From: Siphlonurus alternatus | Taxonomy: Eukaryota; Arthropoda; Insecta; Ephemeroptera; Siphlonuridae | Length of the DNA: 64,000 nt | Reading direction: 5' to 3' | Assembly (NCBI GenBank): GCA_949825025.1 | Contig: OX463778.1 | Span: forward strand, 43,130,646-43,194,645 | Shown here: piece by piece, positions 1-12,080 of the stretch | Layout: every line of letters begins with the position of its first letter | How positions within the stretch are numbered: the stretch's first letter is position 1 | The notes under the pieces: generated by a model | Databases searched by the model: none | Told to the model about the DNA's origin: nothing | What the model saw: only the letters and a program-made list of their open reading frames with translations | Program-made: the position numbers and the translations under genes

Positions 1-1610
1 TATGTTTATAAATTAACTGACGCAAGAGGTAAGACTAAACAGCTGTTGTCGGATATTAGCAAAATGTGTCACATGTCAAGCACGCAGCTTCCTGCCATCG
101 CAGTATCCTGGCCGCAAAGTCGCAGTAAGCTATCTCAGCCAAGCCAGTGCAATTAAATTAAGTTCAAGGTGCTGCAACCGTCTGCAGACGAGGCACATCA
201 GTCATAAGTGAGGCGTGACATATGTGTCGCATTATTAAATATGAATCATAATCATGCATGTCTAGCGGTCTATTTAAATCATATACGAGACCATGCAACA
301 GAGGCTAATTAAATCAGACAACTGTTATTCCTGATATGAACTATTTTCTTATTTTTAAAAGTTGAAAATAACCTTTATCGCAAATGTCAATTGTCTGCTT
401 TTGCGTCACTCTGGCGCCATTTTTCGCTGAATGCTATATATTATACGTCTAAGAAACAAAATTGGTTCTTCAATTTTATAATATATATATTTTAATAACA
501 ATAATAATTTAATTCAATAAACTGGTTGTATCATATCATTTCATGCAATTGTTTTGTGCCGTGTGGTGGTGCATGACCAAACAATTATTTTTTTGTGCTG
601 TATTTTTAATAATTTTAGTTTCAAAATATTATAATTATGTGAGTTCTAAATTTATATAATGGTGTCATATTTTTTTTTAATAAAATTAGTTCAAACATTT
701 TGAGACGACTACACAGGTGTGAAGTCTTAAAATAGAACATAAAACATTTCGCAATACATTTTTTCGTATGTACAGAAAGGACTTAAACTCTTCGTTCGTT
801 CTTTCTTTTTTTTTCTACGCCTTAACGCCTTATGTTCATATTGTAATATAACTTTTGAAGTATGTTTAAGTTTTTTAATATACTTTTATGTAAATATGAT
901 TTTTACGTTATCTGGGCCAATGGGGGAAGTTGAATAGACGGCCGTTGCATGTTATACAGACCAAGCGATAATGATCCTATACATGACAGTTTGTTATACT
1001 TTGTATATGTTATTGAGCTCTGTGAACTGTGAAATAGCACAGCTGAAGATCGTTATTACATGGTTTAGTACTTCTTGGTTGCTTGCTGTATATTAAAGTT
1101 TGACCACAACGAGGAGCCCCTCCCCCTCTCCTTGTTTTGCAAGACGAAGACCATTAATTACTCATCGACTTATAGAAAACTGTGTCAAAACTGGCATTGT
1201 TTATAAATTAATACGAAAATGACATCACTCTTTTTACAATCGTTCCTTACAATCTAACACATTAGATTTTATTGCATTTTTAAAAGAATGGGAACAAATT
1301 TTAAAATTAAAACACACCTAACAAACATTATTTTAAAAGAAAATAATTTAAGAAAGTTGACAATGTTATTTTTAATTTCCTATACCGTGTTCCTACTAGC
1401 TGTTCCCTTCAAATTCGAATATTTAAAGCAATTGCTTCTTTTATTTTTATTTACCTTAAATAATAAACAAAGTAATAAATATAACGAGTAATTTTAATTT
1501 AACGTCAAATTTTGTAAACAAGGAAGTAATCGGTCTCCGCTGTCTACGAGCTCCCTCTTTCCGTTCAATTGTCATAGATGACCTGATGTTTATGGTACTG
1601 ACCCTGAATA
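1..1610. other. AT-rich intergenic DNA, no gene seen
   Basis: I see no coding exon, RNA gene or recognisable transposon here. The short open frame near 1288-1491 is AT-driven and resembles no known protein. Confidence 0.5.
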
Positions 1611-1614
1611 GAAG

Positions 1615-1915
1615 TTTTTGGTATACCTTTATTGGTGATGGCGAGGTTACGACGGTGCAGCGAAGCAGCGGTGGTGCTCCTGGTTCGCACCATGTCTAAG
1701 GAGCGCCAGCAACAAACTAGTTGAGAATGAACCTAGCACGAGAAGCGAGCGCCACTCGCGGCCAGCTGCACGTCACCCAGCTAGCGCTCTATAGAGCACC
1801 ACTCCTCCCACCACCGTGACGTATTTTGTTTTTTATCGTGAACCAAGGTCAGTCACACCAACCACGGCCAAGGATGCGGAGAACTTGCTAATAATAAACT
1901 ATTTCTATTTCTATT
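1615..1915 (+). mobile_element. Probable 3' end of a non-LTR retroposon
   Basis: A roughly 300-bp GC-richer block ends in AATAATAAACTATTTCTATTTC, a short CTATTT repeat tail of the kind that closes many arthropod non-LTR elements and SINEs. No coding part remains. The 5' limit is a guess from the change in base composition, and no target duplication was identified. Confidence 0.35.
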
Positions 1916-2750
1916 TATTGCATTTTTTAAAGTACAGTACAATATAATATCCCCGTTATTGTAACCTATTAGAGTACCTGACTTTTATTGTAACCATGGC
2001 ATTATTATACGTAACCTTAGCAGCGGACTGCAATATAATTATAATATATGAAAAATTGCAACACATAAGATCATAATAAAAATTCAACAGTTCGCAGTGT
2101 TGTCTGCGCATTGAATATATCGTATATCAACTTCAAGTTTATTTAAGTTATCAGATACATTAATTCGAGGAGATCAAAGGTAAATTCAATGTCAATGTAG
2201 TATAATTTTCCAATTTGCTTTCATAACATTTTACTCTGTGCGATGAGACGAGATGCATGTATATCCAGTATATAATCAACCAGAGTCAACCTTCTAAAAG
2301 AGAGTTAAAAACCAAAACACTTATAGAGGTATCTTAAAATCTCTGGTTAAAAGAGTTAATATATCGTTTAAAATTAAATTATTTTTCTTTTAAATAATAA
2401 TGATTTTTAACATTTCTTTAAAATTTATTCTCTAATTGAAAATATAAATGTGCCGAGAATTAATTAATTTAAAAAATTCAAATCTTGTTAATTTTACATT
2501 GAATATTTTTAACAATCAACAAAAATATGTTTTCAATATGTGTAGTATATTATGTATTTTATATTTTATTTCATACAGTTATTAATATATCATATAGTAA
2601 AATAAATTACATATTAAACTGCAGTAATTAAGAATTTACATCGGAAAAATGCATATAAATTATATTTTTGTTACTGTAGAAAAATTTATTAAGTTAAACA
2701 AGCAACAAACGTGAGTATGATCCATATATTTCACATACAAGAAAGATAAT
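1916..2750. other. AT-rich intergenic DNA
   Basis: Very AT-rich, with no recognisable coding, RNA or repeat structure. Confidence 0.5.
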
Positions 2751-2760
2751 GCAACTAATG

Positions 2761-2991
2761 TTACAAAACATTCAGTTTCTCGAAGTCTGTTGACACAATA
2801 TAGGCATACTTTTTTCTTTCGGAACCACCAGTCTGGGTCACTTCCAGTACGACGACCTCCTGAATGTGTCTACTGGACTTTGCGACCACCTCACTGCCAT
2901 TACAAACGACATTGAGAACGATGTGAGCTCTCCCAGCTTGGGACTCAGCGGGGCCTCCGCAGCACTCAGGCCTCACTGCACGCTGCCTTCA
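2761..2991 (-). CDS. Unidentified exon-like open frame, possible terminal coding exon
   Basis: On the minus strand a frame opens after a TGA at 2989-2991 and runs to a TAA at 2761. The predicted peptide is mixed and soluble-looking, with segments such as GRAHIVLNVVCNGSEVV and KKYAYIVSTDFEKLNVL. It is about 50% GC, whereas the flanks are far more AT-rich. Acceptor-like CAG triplets lie at its upstream edge, so it could be the last exon of a minus-strand gene whose earlier exons lie further right. I do not recognise the family and found no partner exon. It could equally be a transposon relic or a chance open frame. Confidence 0.22.
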
Positions 2992-3035
2992 ATATTATTA
3001 TAGCCTCCCTTGGATGCAACATATAAATATTATAT

Positions 3036-3037
<2 letters not shown>

Positions 3038-3114
<77 letters not shown>

Positions 3115-3138
3115 TATATATATTATATATATATATAT
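3038..3138. repeat. (TA)n microsatellite
   Basis: About 100 bp of nearly pure alternating AT, interrupted by two AAT steps. Confidence 0.95.
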
Positions 3139-4766
3139 CATTTATATTTTTTTCTACAAATTAAAATGGTGATAAAAAAAGTCTTGTGTATTTTCTAGTT
3201 TTATAGATGTTACTATATATGTTTACTATAATAGTAATTGCTTACAGAAAAGTAATGATTAACTAAATAATGATATGCATGGTATTCATTGAAATTTAAA
3301 TGTTTCAACGTATTCAGTAAATAAAATATTATAATGTAGGTCATCACAATCAAAACATAAAAATGTTACATTCAATCAATTTTTGGTTCGATGAGGGATT
3401 TTATATATAAAAGTCTATATATCATTCTCTCAACATTATTTTTATTTATTTATTTGTTGTTTTTGTGTTGTTAATTATATATATTCAATATGATAATTTT
3501 GACACGTGATCTAAGTTCTATACAACCAAGTTATTAAAAAAATTTAATTAGTAAATGCATTGAAGTTTAAATTTAATTGCGCTTAATCAGTTTATAATAC
3601 GTCCTGAGTTTAAAAATAATTAAAAAGAAATAGTAGACAACAAGGAGAAGTAAAAACAAAATATTTATGAAATAAAAATTACACAATCGCGGTTTGGTTT
3701 TCGTCAATTTGAAAACAATCATCGTTCATAATTCAAACATAAAATTTTCTGTAAACAGTAATAATGCAATCAAACTATATCTATATATACAGTATATATA
3801 TTGAATTTATCATTAAAAATAAGAGGTTATGTGATACAGAAAAATAATCATGTCTTATTAGGCTATTATAGATTAAAAATGTAATGATCCTGCAGCTTTG
3901 CTTCGTAGTAGAAAGGGTGGTCTATACGTTAAGGCGCAGTAAGCTGCGTGTTTCGTTTACTTTGCTTGGGGCTTCCATGTCTGATGATCAATAAACATAA
4001 CACTACAGGTTTCAATTAAACTGTGAAAACATCATTGAACTGAACAAAATGCAGTAAATGGGTAATTTTAAAATCTTACCTTAAAATATAACACAGATGA
4101 TGGGAATTTAACACGTAGTTAAATTGGTTGTTTTTTTTCCGTGTGAAGAAAGTACGTATAATATTTACTATTCTACCATAAGTTTCAAGTACTATAAAAC
4201 AAACATATTGCTATATCCTATTATACTTTAAATATCAGCGATTACAACGCAGCACTTTTCTAAGAGATATTTTCGTGATGATAAGACACATTCGACGAGA
4301 GGCTCTCGGGTGCCCCTGCTGAGTATGCAACCCCTCTGTCGTCGTCCTTCACTTCTCCCTCTCAGCTGAGCCACCAACTGCGTCACTGCGAGTCGCACTG
4401 CCAACTATACGAGCTGACAGTTATACTAATTACAGTTTAGCTTTGTCGTCCATACTATACAATATTTTTTAATAATTCGATGAAATTAATTAGAATGAGA
4501 TTAATAACACAGATTCAAGCTATGGGAGGCTTTTCGTATACTATGTGTAAACAAAGATAGTAGAGAACGGTAGAGAGCGTAGAGAGCTGGTATTGATTTT
4601 TCAAGTTACAATTCAGCGGCATATTTAAAGTAATATATTTAAACTAATAGAACATAAATATTAAATATATTGTAGTACGGATATAATATAAATACATTTT
4701 TACGTGCATGATGATTTATGATTTGATGCAATTTTTCATAACATTAATTGAATTAAGTTGTAATAT
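3139..4766. other. AT-rich intergenic DNA with one GC-richer patch
   Basis: Mostly featureless AT-rich sequence. A denser patch at about 4265-4425 contains several CG dinucleotides and CAGCTG. It may be regulatory, but nothing in it is diagnostic. Confidence 0.4.
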
Positions 4767-4850
4767 TTGATTTGATTTGTTTATTGGTTCCAGACAAGTC
4801 CTGTTTTGTGGATACATGCAATTAATACAATTAAGTTACATTCTAAACAG
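4767..4850 (-). mobile_element. 3' end fragment of a non-LTR retroposon
   Basis: Read on the minus strand, the segment has a short hairpin around CAGGACTTGTC and then AATAAACAAATCAAATCAAAT, a short tandem CAAAT tail. That is typical of CR1/L2-like 3' ends. Only the extreme 3' end is present. Confidence 0.4.
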
Positions 4851-5134
4851 CATATAAATAAAATATAACATAATTATACACATTAATTTGAGATTATAAT
4901 TAATATATTACAAAAACAGTATATACAATTTATAAATATCTGTAAAATTATTACGTACTATAATATAAAATCTATAATATACTGATGTGTACAGTGTACA
5001 ACAGATTGCTTACCTGCATGCATCATATATAAATTATATATAATATACAGAATATGAAAAGTAAACGAAATATGTATTATAATGAATGGGGAGAAAAAAA
5101 AATTCATTTGCATTATTATAATAAGCTATTGCAC

Positions 5135-5136
<2 letters not shown>

Positions 5137-5215
<79 letters not shown>
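5137..5215. repeat. (GA)n microsatellite
   Basis: About 39 uninterrupted AG units. The arginine-glutamate open frame through it is a product of the repeat. Confidence 0.97.
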
Positions 5216-5219
<4 letters not shown>

Positions 5220-5611
5220 TGAAAGTAATTTTTTGTTTATGATAATTATGTTGTTTTGAATAATTGAAAACTCGAAAAAGACAATTTTTCTTATTTCTTA
5301 GATTCCATTAATTATAAATTGATGAGCCAGCTAGCTATATTATACAGCCAAAATGTACGTTAACCGGCGCGGCGGCCGGGCTACACACGCCGAGAGACAC
5401 GTACGCCACTGACATTTCATGAGGTACAGATATACAACGTAATAGATATAATATGTACCCAATACTGCATGTAATGTTACTTTATACTTTTGTAGAGTAC
5501 GTGGTATATATATATAGCCTGATGTATAAAATTATAATCATACTGTATAATTAAATTATATATAATATATTTTATGTTAATCAAAATAATAAACGAGTGA
5601 AAATGAATTTA

Positions 5612-6748
<1,137 letters not shown>

Positions 6749-7080
6749 AATGGACAACATACATGAAAAATTTTTATTGCAGAAATGAATAGATGGTACG
6801 AAATTATGCTACTCTGAATTTTTTCAGATTTTTTTGAAACCCGGAACTATTTTTAAATAATTATTGAAAGTCCTGTGATTTCAGTTGGCACCCCTGCAGC
6901 CTTAATAAAAAGGATAGAGACTGGACGCCTATTGACGCCTCCTGGGGGCGTGGCCGCACTTTCAATAATTATTTAAAAATAGTTCTGGGTTTCAAAAAAA
7001 TGTAAAAGAATTCAGAGTGGCATAATTTGGTACCCTCTATTTATTTCTGCAATAAAAAAATTTCATGTATGTTGTCCATT
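6749..7080. mobile_element. Palindromic MITE, copy A (Tc1/mariner-like)
   Basis: The ends are perfect 20-bp inverted repeats beginning AATGGACAACATACATGAAA. The arms stay complementary inward (TTTATTGCAGAAATGAATAGA on both sides) to an asymmetric centre around 6895-6955. It is one of five related copies in the window; copies C (26231-26560) and E (55180-55498) show a TA target duplication. No transposase is present. It lies just upstream of the hAT element. Confidence 0.85.
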
Positions 7081-7163
7081 ATGACATCATATTGTTTTGT
7101 GAATTGTGACGTATGGTGAAAGACCCGCCGTATAATAGGGCGCGGCTTCAGGGAGTTCAGGGA

Positions 7164-8136
7164 CAGGGCTATTCTCCTATAATAGAGGGTATACGCGCCA
7201 CTGTCTGGCTTATGGCGCTAAATACTGAATTCTGATTGGCTTAAAAGTGGTCATTTGGAATTGCTGTGATTGGCCAAAATAAAGTTGTTGATTTTTTTCT
7301 AATTGGCTGAAATTTTAATTGTTGAAAATTTTCGAGCGATATCATTGGTTAAAGAATGTCCACTTTTCAACCAATCAGAGAGCTGCAATAAAAAAACACT
7401 TAAGGTGAAAACAGCCGCTACGCTTAGCACCGCCGATTTGGTGCTAAGAAAGTCAGTTGAAACACTCGCTCAAATGTTTCCGATCGTGTTTTTTTCAAAC
7501 AGCTGATTGCCTTAGCACACGAATTCAATGCAATTGTTGAAAATTTTTGAATTTCGCGGTTAAAACAATTGACGAGCGCAATTATTTGTGCGCTTAGCAC
7601 CTTAGCACCGAGCTTAGCACCGAGTTTGGCCTCGCCAAACTTCCGACCAATCAGAACGCGTAGAGTGGGCGGCTGTTTTCACCTTTAGCTTGCCCATATT
7701 TTAATTTAAAAAAAGACTTTTTACACCATAAAAATTATTTAAAAAATCATAAATGGTAGAAAATAGTGTTATAAATTGTTATATTTATTTATTTCAAAAA
7801 TATTAATTATTTATACAGGGACCAAGCGCAAATTTTCAACAATAGGAATTTGCAACTGAAAAAATCAACAAATTCTGATCAGCCAATCAGAAGCGTCCAA
7901 CTTTTAATGCATTAAAATCAATGATTTCACTGAGTGAATGTCTCCATCGTCTCAAAAATCGTTCTTTTTGCCCTTTAAAACCCCTAGGTGCATTTGGTTA
8001 AGAATGTAAATCCTCTGGAGCTCCAGAAAAAGTATCGAAAAAATCGATTTTAACATTGAGTTACGTATCCCCAACAATGAAAATGTCCACTTTTTCTGAT
8101 GCGCGTATACCCGATAACAATAGGAGAATAACCCTG
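7164..8136. mobile_element. Non-autonomous hAT element, 973 bp
   Basis: The left end begins CAGGGCTATTCTCC and the right end closes GGAGAATAACCCTG. These inverted repeats continue imperfectly for about 35 bp to GGGTATACGCGC. The flanks are a perfect 8-bp duplication TTCAGGGA (7156-7163 and 8137-8144). An 8-bp target duplication with CAGGG ends is the hAT signature. The interior has no transposase frame but contains repeated TTAGCACC modules and seven CCAAT-box-like sequences (about 7233, 7268, 7302, 7344, 7370, 7647 and 7883). Insertion is about 110 bp upstream of the PGRMC start codon. Confidence 0.9.
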
Positions 8137-8144
8137 TTCAGGGA

Positions 8145-8246
8145 GTGCATTTGAATTTTGCCAGACATAAAAAACAAAACACTCGACAGCACGCGCGGAA
8201 CTGAAATGTGATTGGTCGAAAAAATAAAAAGTAGCTTGGGATTAAA
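8145..8246 (+). promoter_or_regulatory. Candidate PGRMC promoter and 5' UTR
   Basis: About 100 bp remain between the hAT target duplication and the ATG. They include a reverse CCAAT box (GTGATTGGTCG, about 8208-8218) and a CpG-containing GCACGCGCGG stretch. There is no TATA box at a standard position. The ATG context AAAATGG has A at -3. The start of transcription cannot be fixed here and may lie inside the transposon. Confidence 0.45.
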
Positions 8247-11194
8247 ATGGCGGAGAATACAGAAGCCAACACAGATAGCGCAGATAACAGTGGAATGTTT
8301 ACAAATGTTTTACTTGAAATCGTTAGAAGTCCTATCAATATTGCTCTAGTAGGAGTAATAGTTTTGCTAGTTTACAAGATTTATAAAAGTCGTCAACCAG
8401 TGTCAGCGACCGAACATGAGATCACGCCTGAGCTCCCAAAGCTCCGTAGAGATTTCACTGTGGAGGAGATGAAGGAACACAGCGGGCATGGTTCTGATGG
8501 AAGAATCTTGGTTGCAGTTAACGGGAAAGTCTTCGATGTAACCAAGGGCAAAAGGTTCTACGGTCCAGGTGAGCAAGAAATGTGACACGTAACTGAACCA
8601 CGTGACCATCTTCACTTGTACCGGTAATTGGGTAAGATGACGTGATGATGACATACAAAATTTATAATTATAGGAGGCCCCTATGCTGCGTTTGGGGGTA
8701 GAGACGCCAGTAGAGGGCTGGCCACCTTCTCAGTAGACCCTGGCAAGGATGAGTACGATGACCTTAGTGACCTCAACTCTGCAGAAATGGATTCTGTCCG
8801 TGAATGGGAAATGCAGTTCACTGGTGAGCTTTCACTCGAAGTAGCAGCCCAATCTGCCACGCCCACTCTAAATTGGCCTTCAGGCTAAAAGGGGCGTGGT
8901 AAACCACATTTTTGGGTGTCTTCCGTATTAGGTTCAGAACGTTCAGAACATTTGAGAGATACGGACTGACTCTGAACAAAAACATTGACTTCAGAACATC
9001 AAATAACGGAACACTTTCATTGTGATCAGCTGACTCTAGTTCTGATAGTTCGGAGGAAAAGTTCGCAACACCCGGAACCTCTTTTTTGAATTCAGCTGAC
9101 TCACTTCGGGTAACCTCGGAAATGGTTCTGAACATTCAGAACTTAATTTCGGAACACCAAATCGAACGTTCAGAACTTAATACGGACTACACCCTTTGTT
9201 GGCTTTTGTAAGCTTGGTACAGTATGTATACAGTACTGTACATATAGCTTTCTACAAACAAAAACAATATCTTATCTGATTAAGGTTGCTCTTTCTGTAT
9301 GCATATATGATATACAATATAATTTATATACAACACAGCTGGTATCCATAAGTACATATCTATCGATGGGGGACTTAAATTTGTCAATACATAGAAATTA
9401 TGGGTGACGCATGACGTTTAGCATCAAGATATTAGTGATAAGAAGAAACACATCGACCAACCTTCATTCCACAAGTTCAATACACATTGTTGCCAATACT
9501 ATAGGTCTGTTCATAAATACACAATCAGAAAGAATCAATTATTTGTGATGAACGTTCTGTTCTATGTACAGAAGGTTCATCTCAAATAATCAATTCTTTC
9601 TGATTGTGTATTTACGAACAGACCTAATGTAAACAACAAGACACTTTTTTAAGTCCCCCATCGGTAAATAAAACGCATTCAACGTATATATGTAATATGC
9701 ACACAATATTCATACTGTACAGCTGCTATCACACACTCAAAAATTGATAAGGCGCACTATGGAGCTCCATAGAAATGTCATAAGGGGCTGTGTAAAACTA
9801 AAGTTTAACGGTATTTCAAACTCACTAACTTCGCAATACAAAAAGTTTACCAATTGAAAAAAAGTCAAGTGATGATCACCATTGTATGCATGCTCTTCAA
9901 GATTTTCAAACTCACCTCTACACAGCTATTTTTTAAATTTTAACTTTGAAATATGTGGTACTGTGAGTCCTCCCAAATTTCATGAGGTGACACACAAAAT
10001 TTGAACACCCTGTTTGAAAAATTAGAGGCCGTTGTTCCAGGGTTTGTATAACTGCAGTACATATATACATAATTACGGATATGCTATCGCCATCTATTGG
10101 TAAGGAAAAAATTTGTGTAGGTACAATGCAAATAAAGTTATGTTAAAAAAAAAAGTTAATATCCTTGACGCCATTTTACCCTTTCGGGTGTGGCCAGGTA
10201 TTTAACCTTGTGTGTAAGAGTTATCTTGCGACCGAGCTGGGGCTTACCAGGCTCCCAGAACCCTTTCCTGCACTCTTCTGGGCTCGACTACCAGATCTGT
10301 GAGGCCTGCAGTATTTGAACTTACAGGGGTGATCACTTCCTTCGGAAATATTCCGAGAGTTGGCAGCACCGTGATCAATTGTGCCGCCGTACATACAGCA
10401 CGTGCCAGTAGATGGCAGCAGTGTCACTTTTTACAGTGTCACCCCTCCAAGTACTAACCACGCTCAACGTTGCTTAACTTCGGTGATCTAACGAGAACCG
10501 GTGCATTCAACGCGACAAGGCCGTATTGTTATGAACTGCAGTATATAAAGTACAAGCAGACATAAATATATTCAGCACCCTATTAATCTAAGATTCTGTA
10601 AAAGAGTTTTATTGGATTTGGATACATATTTTCTTCCTTCAGAGTCTGGTTTATTTTTGTTTCAAGCCGAGTGGTGGTGTTATCACTACTATTGCTTTTT
10701 GACTTATAATGTACAATATTTTTAATTGTGCAGCCTAGCATCAGAATATTGAAATATTTAAAATATTAAATAATAAATTTTAATAATCTCCGTATACAGT
10801 ATATCTATATATTTTTTTAACGACTGTAGAGTGTAAACTAAGATTACAATGACACTATGAACCCAATAGGTCATTGTAGAGATAACATTCATCAAAAAAC
10901 AATAAAAAATAATATTAATACTTTTCAATAATAAATTTTATACTTTAAATATATGTACAGTATTTAACATAATTTATTCATTTAACACACAAATCGATTA
11001 ATTGAATATTGTAAGTTGGAAGATATTGAACCTCCAATAACATCTAAATTAAAAAAAGTTCTTTTTAATTTCTATTTGAAGCAACCCTACGAAGTTACTG
11101 GGGTGCACAAGTGGAGTATTGACATAAAAAAAATATATTATAAATTGAATAATAATAGATTGAGGGTGTAAAGCTTAAAGCTATTCTATTATAT

Positions 11195-11226
<32 letters not shown>

Positions 11227-11620
11227 ATTAATAACACACTCTTTGGAATCACCAGAAGTCTTCATAAAAAGATTGGCCTTTTCCTGCTGTAAAAAGGGGC
11301 ATGGTCTTTAAAACTGAACTTTGAATAAATTTTTAAAAGTACTTCCTGGAATCTAAAAAATCTTGAAAAAATTATTTCACATAATTTTTTTATTCTCTAT
11401 CCACTTGTGCCATAAAAGTTTTTGATGTTGATACTGTGGATACTGTATTGCTCTGTCCCACTCCTGGTTTGTACGTTGCTTACGTTGTGTTTGGTTTGTA
11501 GAGAAGTACGAGTACGTTGGGCGGCTGCTGAAGCCTGGTGAGAAGCACTCCAACTACTCTGACGAGGAGGAGGATACAGCGGCGCCTGCACCACAAGAAG
11601 AGAAGGTCAAGGACGAGTGA
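8247..11620 (+). CDS. Membrane-associated progesterone receptor component (PGRMC1/2 type), exons 8247-8568, 8674-8823, 11502-11620
   Basis: Three exons join in phase (8568|8674, 8823|11502) with GT-AG introns into a 196-aa protein, close to the 195 aa of human PGRMC1. A single N-terminal membrane helix spans about residues 32-46 (IALVGVIVLLVYKIY). A cytochrome-b5-like haem domain then spans about 68-168: DFTVEEMKEH, RILVAVNGKVFDVTKG, FYGPGGPYAAFGGRDASRGL, DEYDDLSDL. Y111 matches the tyrosine that ligates haem in PGRMC1 (known for the family), and Y105 and K159-Y160 are also kept. The acidic tail NYSDEEED keeps the tyrosine and casein-kinase-type serine of the vertebrate tail. The family sits in the ER membrane and supports P450s, sterol metabolism and haem handling; that role here is inferred. 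Intron 1 is 105 bp. Intron 2 is 2,678 bp and rich in transposons. Confidence 0.96.
8914..9194. mobile_element. MITE in PGRMC intron 2
   Basis: The inverted ends start GGGTGT, then CCGTATTAGGTTCAGAACG on the left. The right end is its near reverse complement, finishing TACGGACTACACCC. The interior carries many repeats of TTCAGAAC and its complement in both orientations. There is no coding capacity and the target duplication is unclear. Confidence 0.75.
9363..9664. mobile_element. MITE with TA target duplication in PGRMC intron 2
   Basis: The ends are TCGATGGGGGACTTAA and its complement with one mismatch, flanked by TA at 9361-9362 and 9665-9666. This is the Tc1/mariner pattern. A second, inner pair of about 44-bp inverted arms (TAGGTCTGTTCATAAATAC on the left) surrounds a short loop at about 9553-9576. 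There is no transposase. Confidence 0.85.
10060..10533 (-). mobile_element. 5S-rRNA-derived SINE (SINE3-like) in PGRMC intron 2
   Basis: On the minus strand the element opens at about 10528 with 5S-like sequence: GGTTCTCGTTAGATCACCGA, AGTTAAGCAACGTTGAGCG, TGGTTAGTACTTGGAGGGG. This keeps the 5S A box and C box, so an internal type-1 pol III promoter may remain. The homology stops at about 10437 and a non-5S body of over 300 bp follows, which rules out a true 5S gene. A matching AACTGCAGTA occurs at about 10050-10059 and 10534-10543 and is the likely target duplication. The head is secure. The 3' limit depends on that duplication. Confidence 0.75.
11197..11222. repeat. Poly(T) tract in intron 2
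   Basis: A pure T run, about 280 bp before the exon 3 acceptor. Confidence 0.9.
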
Positions 11621-12080
11621 GCACCACCTCCACCCTGTGCCAACCTGACACTCCACCACTCTGGTACTCAGACGTTTGTACCAACCCTTTCACCTGACGA
11701 GTTTTACCTTGCTGCTCCAAGAATACGCAAATTATTTGTTTGGACTATGTTGGCTCCATCTCAGATATGTAATGACTAACCAAATCTTCATGTTCCAAAA
11801 TAATATTTTTAATTTTATGTGTATCATTTTATACAATTTTAATTATTGTTTGTTTGGCTGAAATTATGTTATTTTAATGATATTTGCATGTATAATTATG
11901 ATAATATATTTTAACAAACTAAAAGAAAGCCACTGTTTTGCCATTCATTAATTTAAAAAATGAAATAGTATGGTATCAGTATCAAAGAAATTGTATATTC
12001 TTGGAGAACTTGCATATTAAGTGTACTGTAAATTATCTTTCTCTATGTTTAAAATTAGAATAAATCCATGTTTCTTATCT
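11621..12080 (+). other. Probable PGRMC 3' UTR
   Basis: AT-rich sequence after the TGA. The first well-placed poly(A) signal I see is AATAAA within TTAGAATAAATCC at about 12059-12064. Further AATAAA-like hexamers follow, so the true end is uncertain. Confidence 0.4.

Noticed and set aside
5054..5242. Arg-Glu repeat open frame
   Set aside because: It is a translation of the (GA)n microsatellite.
10437..10530. 5S rRNA gene
   Set aside because: Only about 90 of 120 positions are present and unrelated sequence follows where the 5S 3' end should be, so it is a SINE head.
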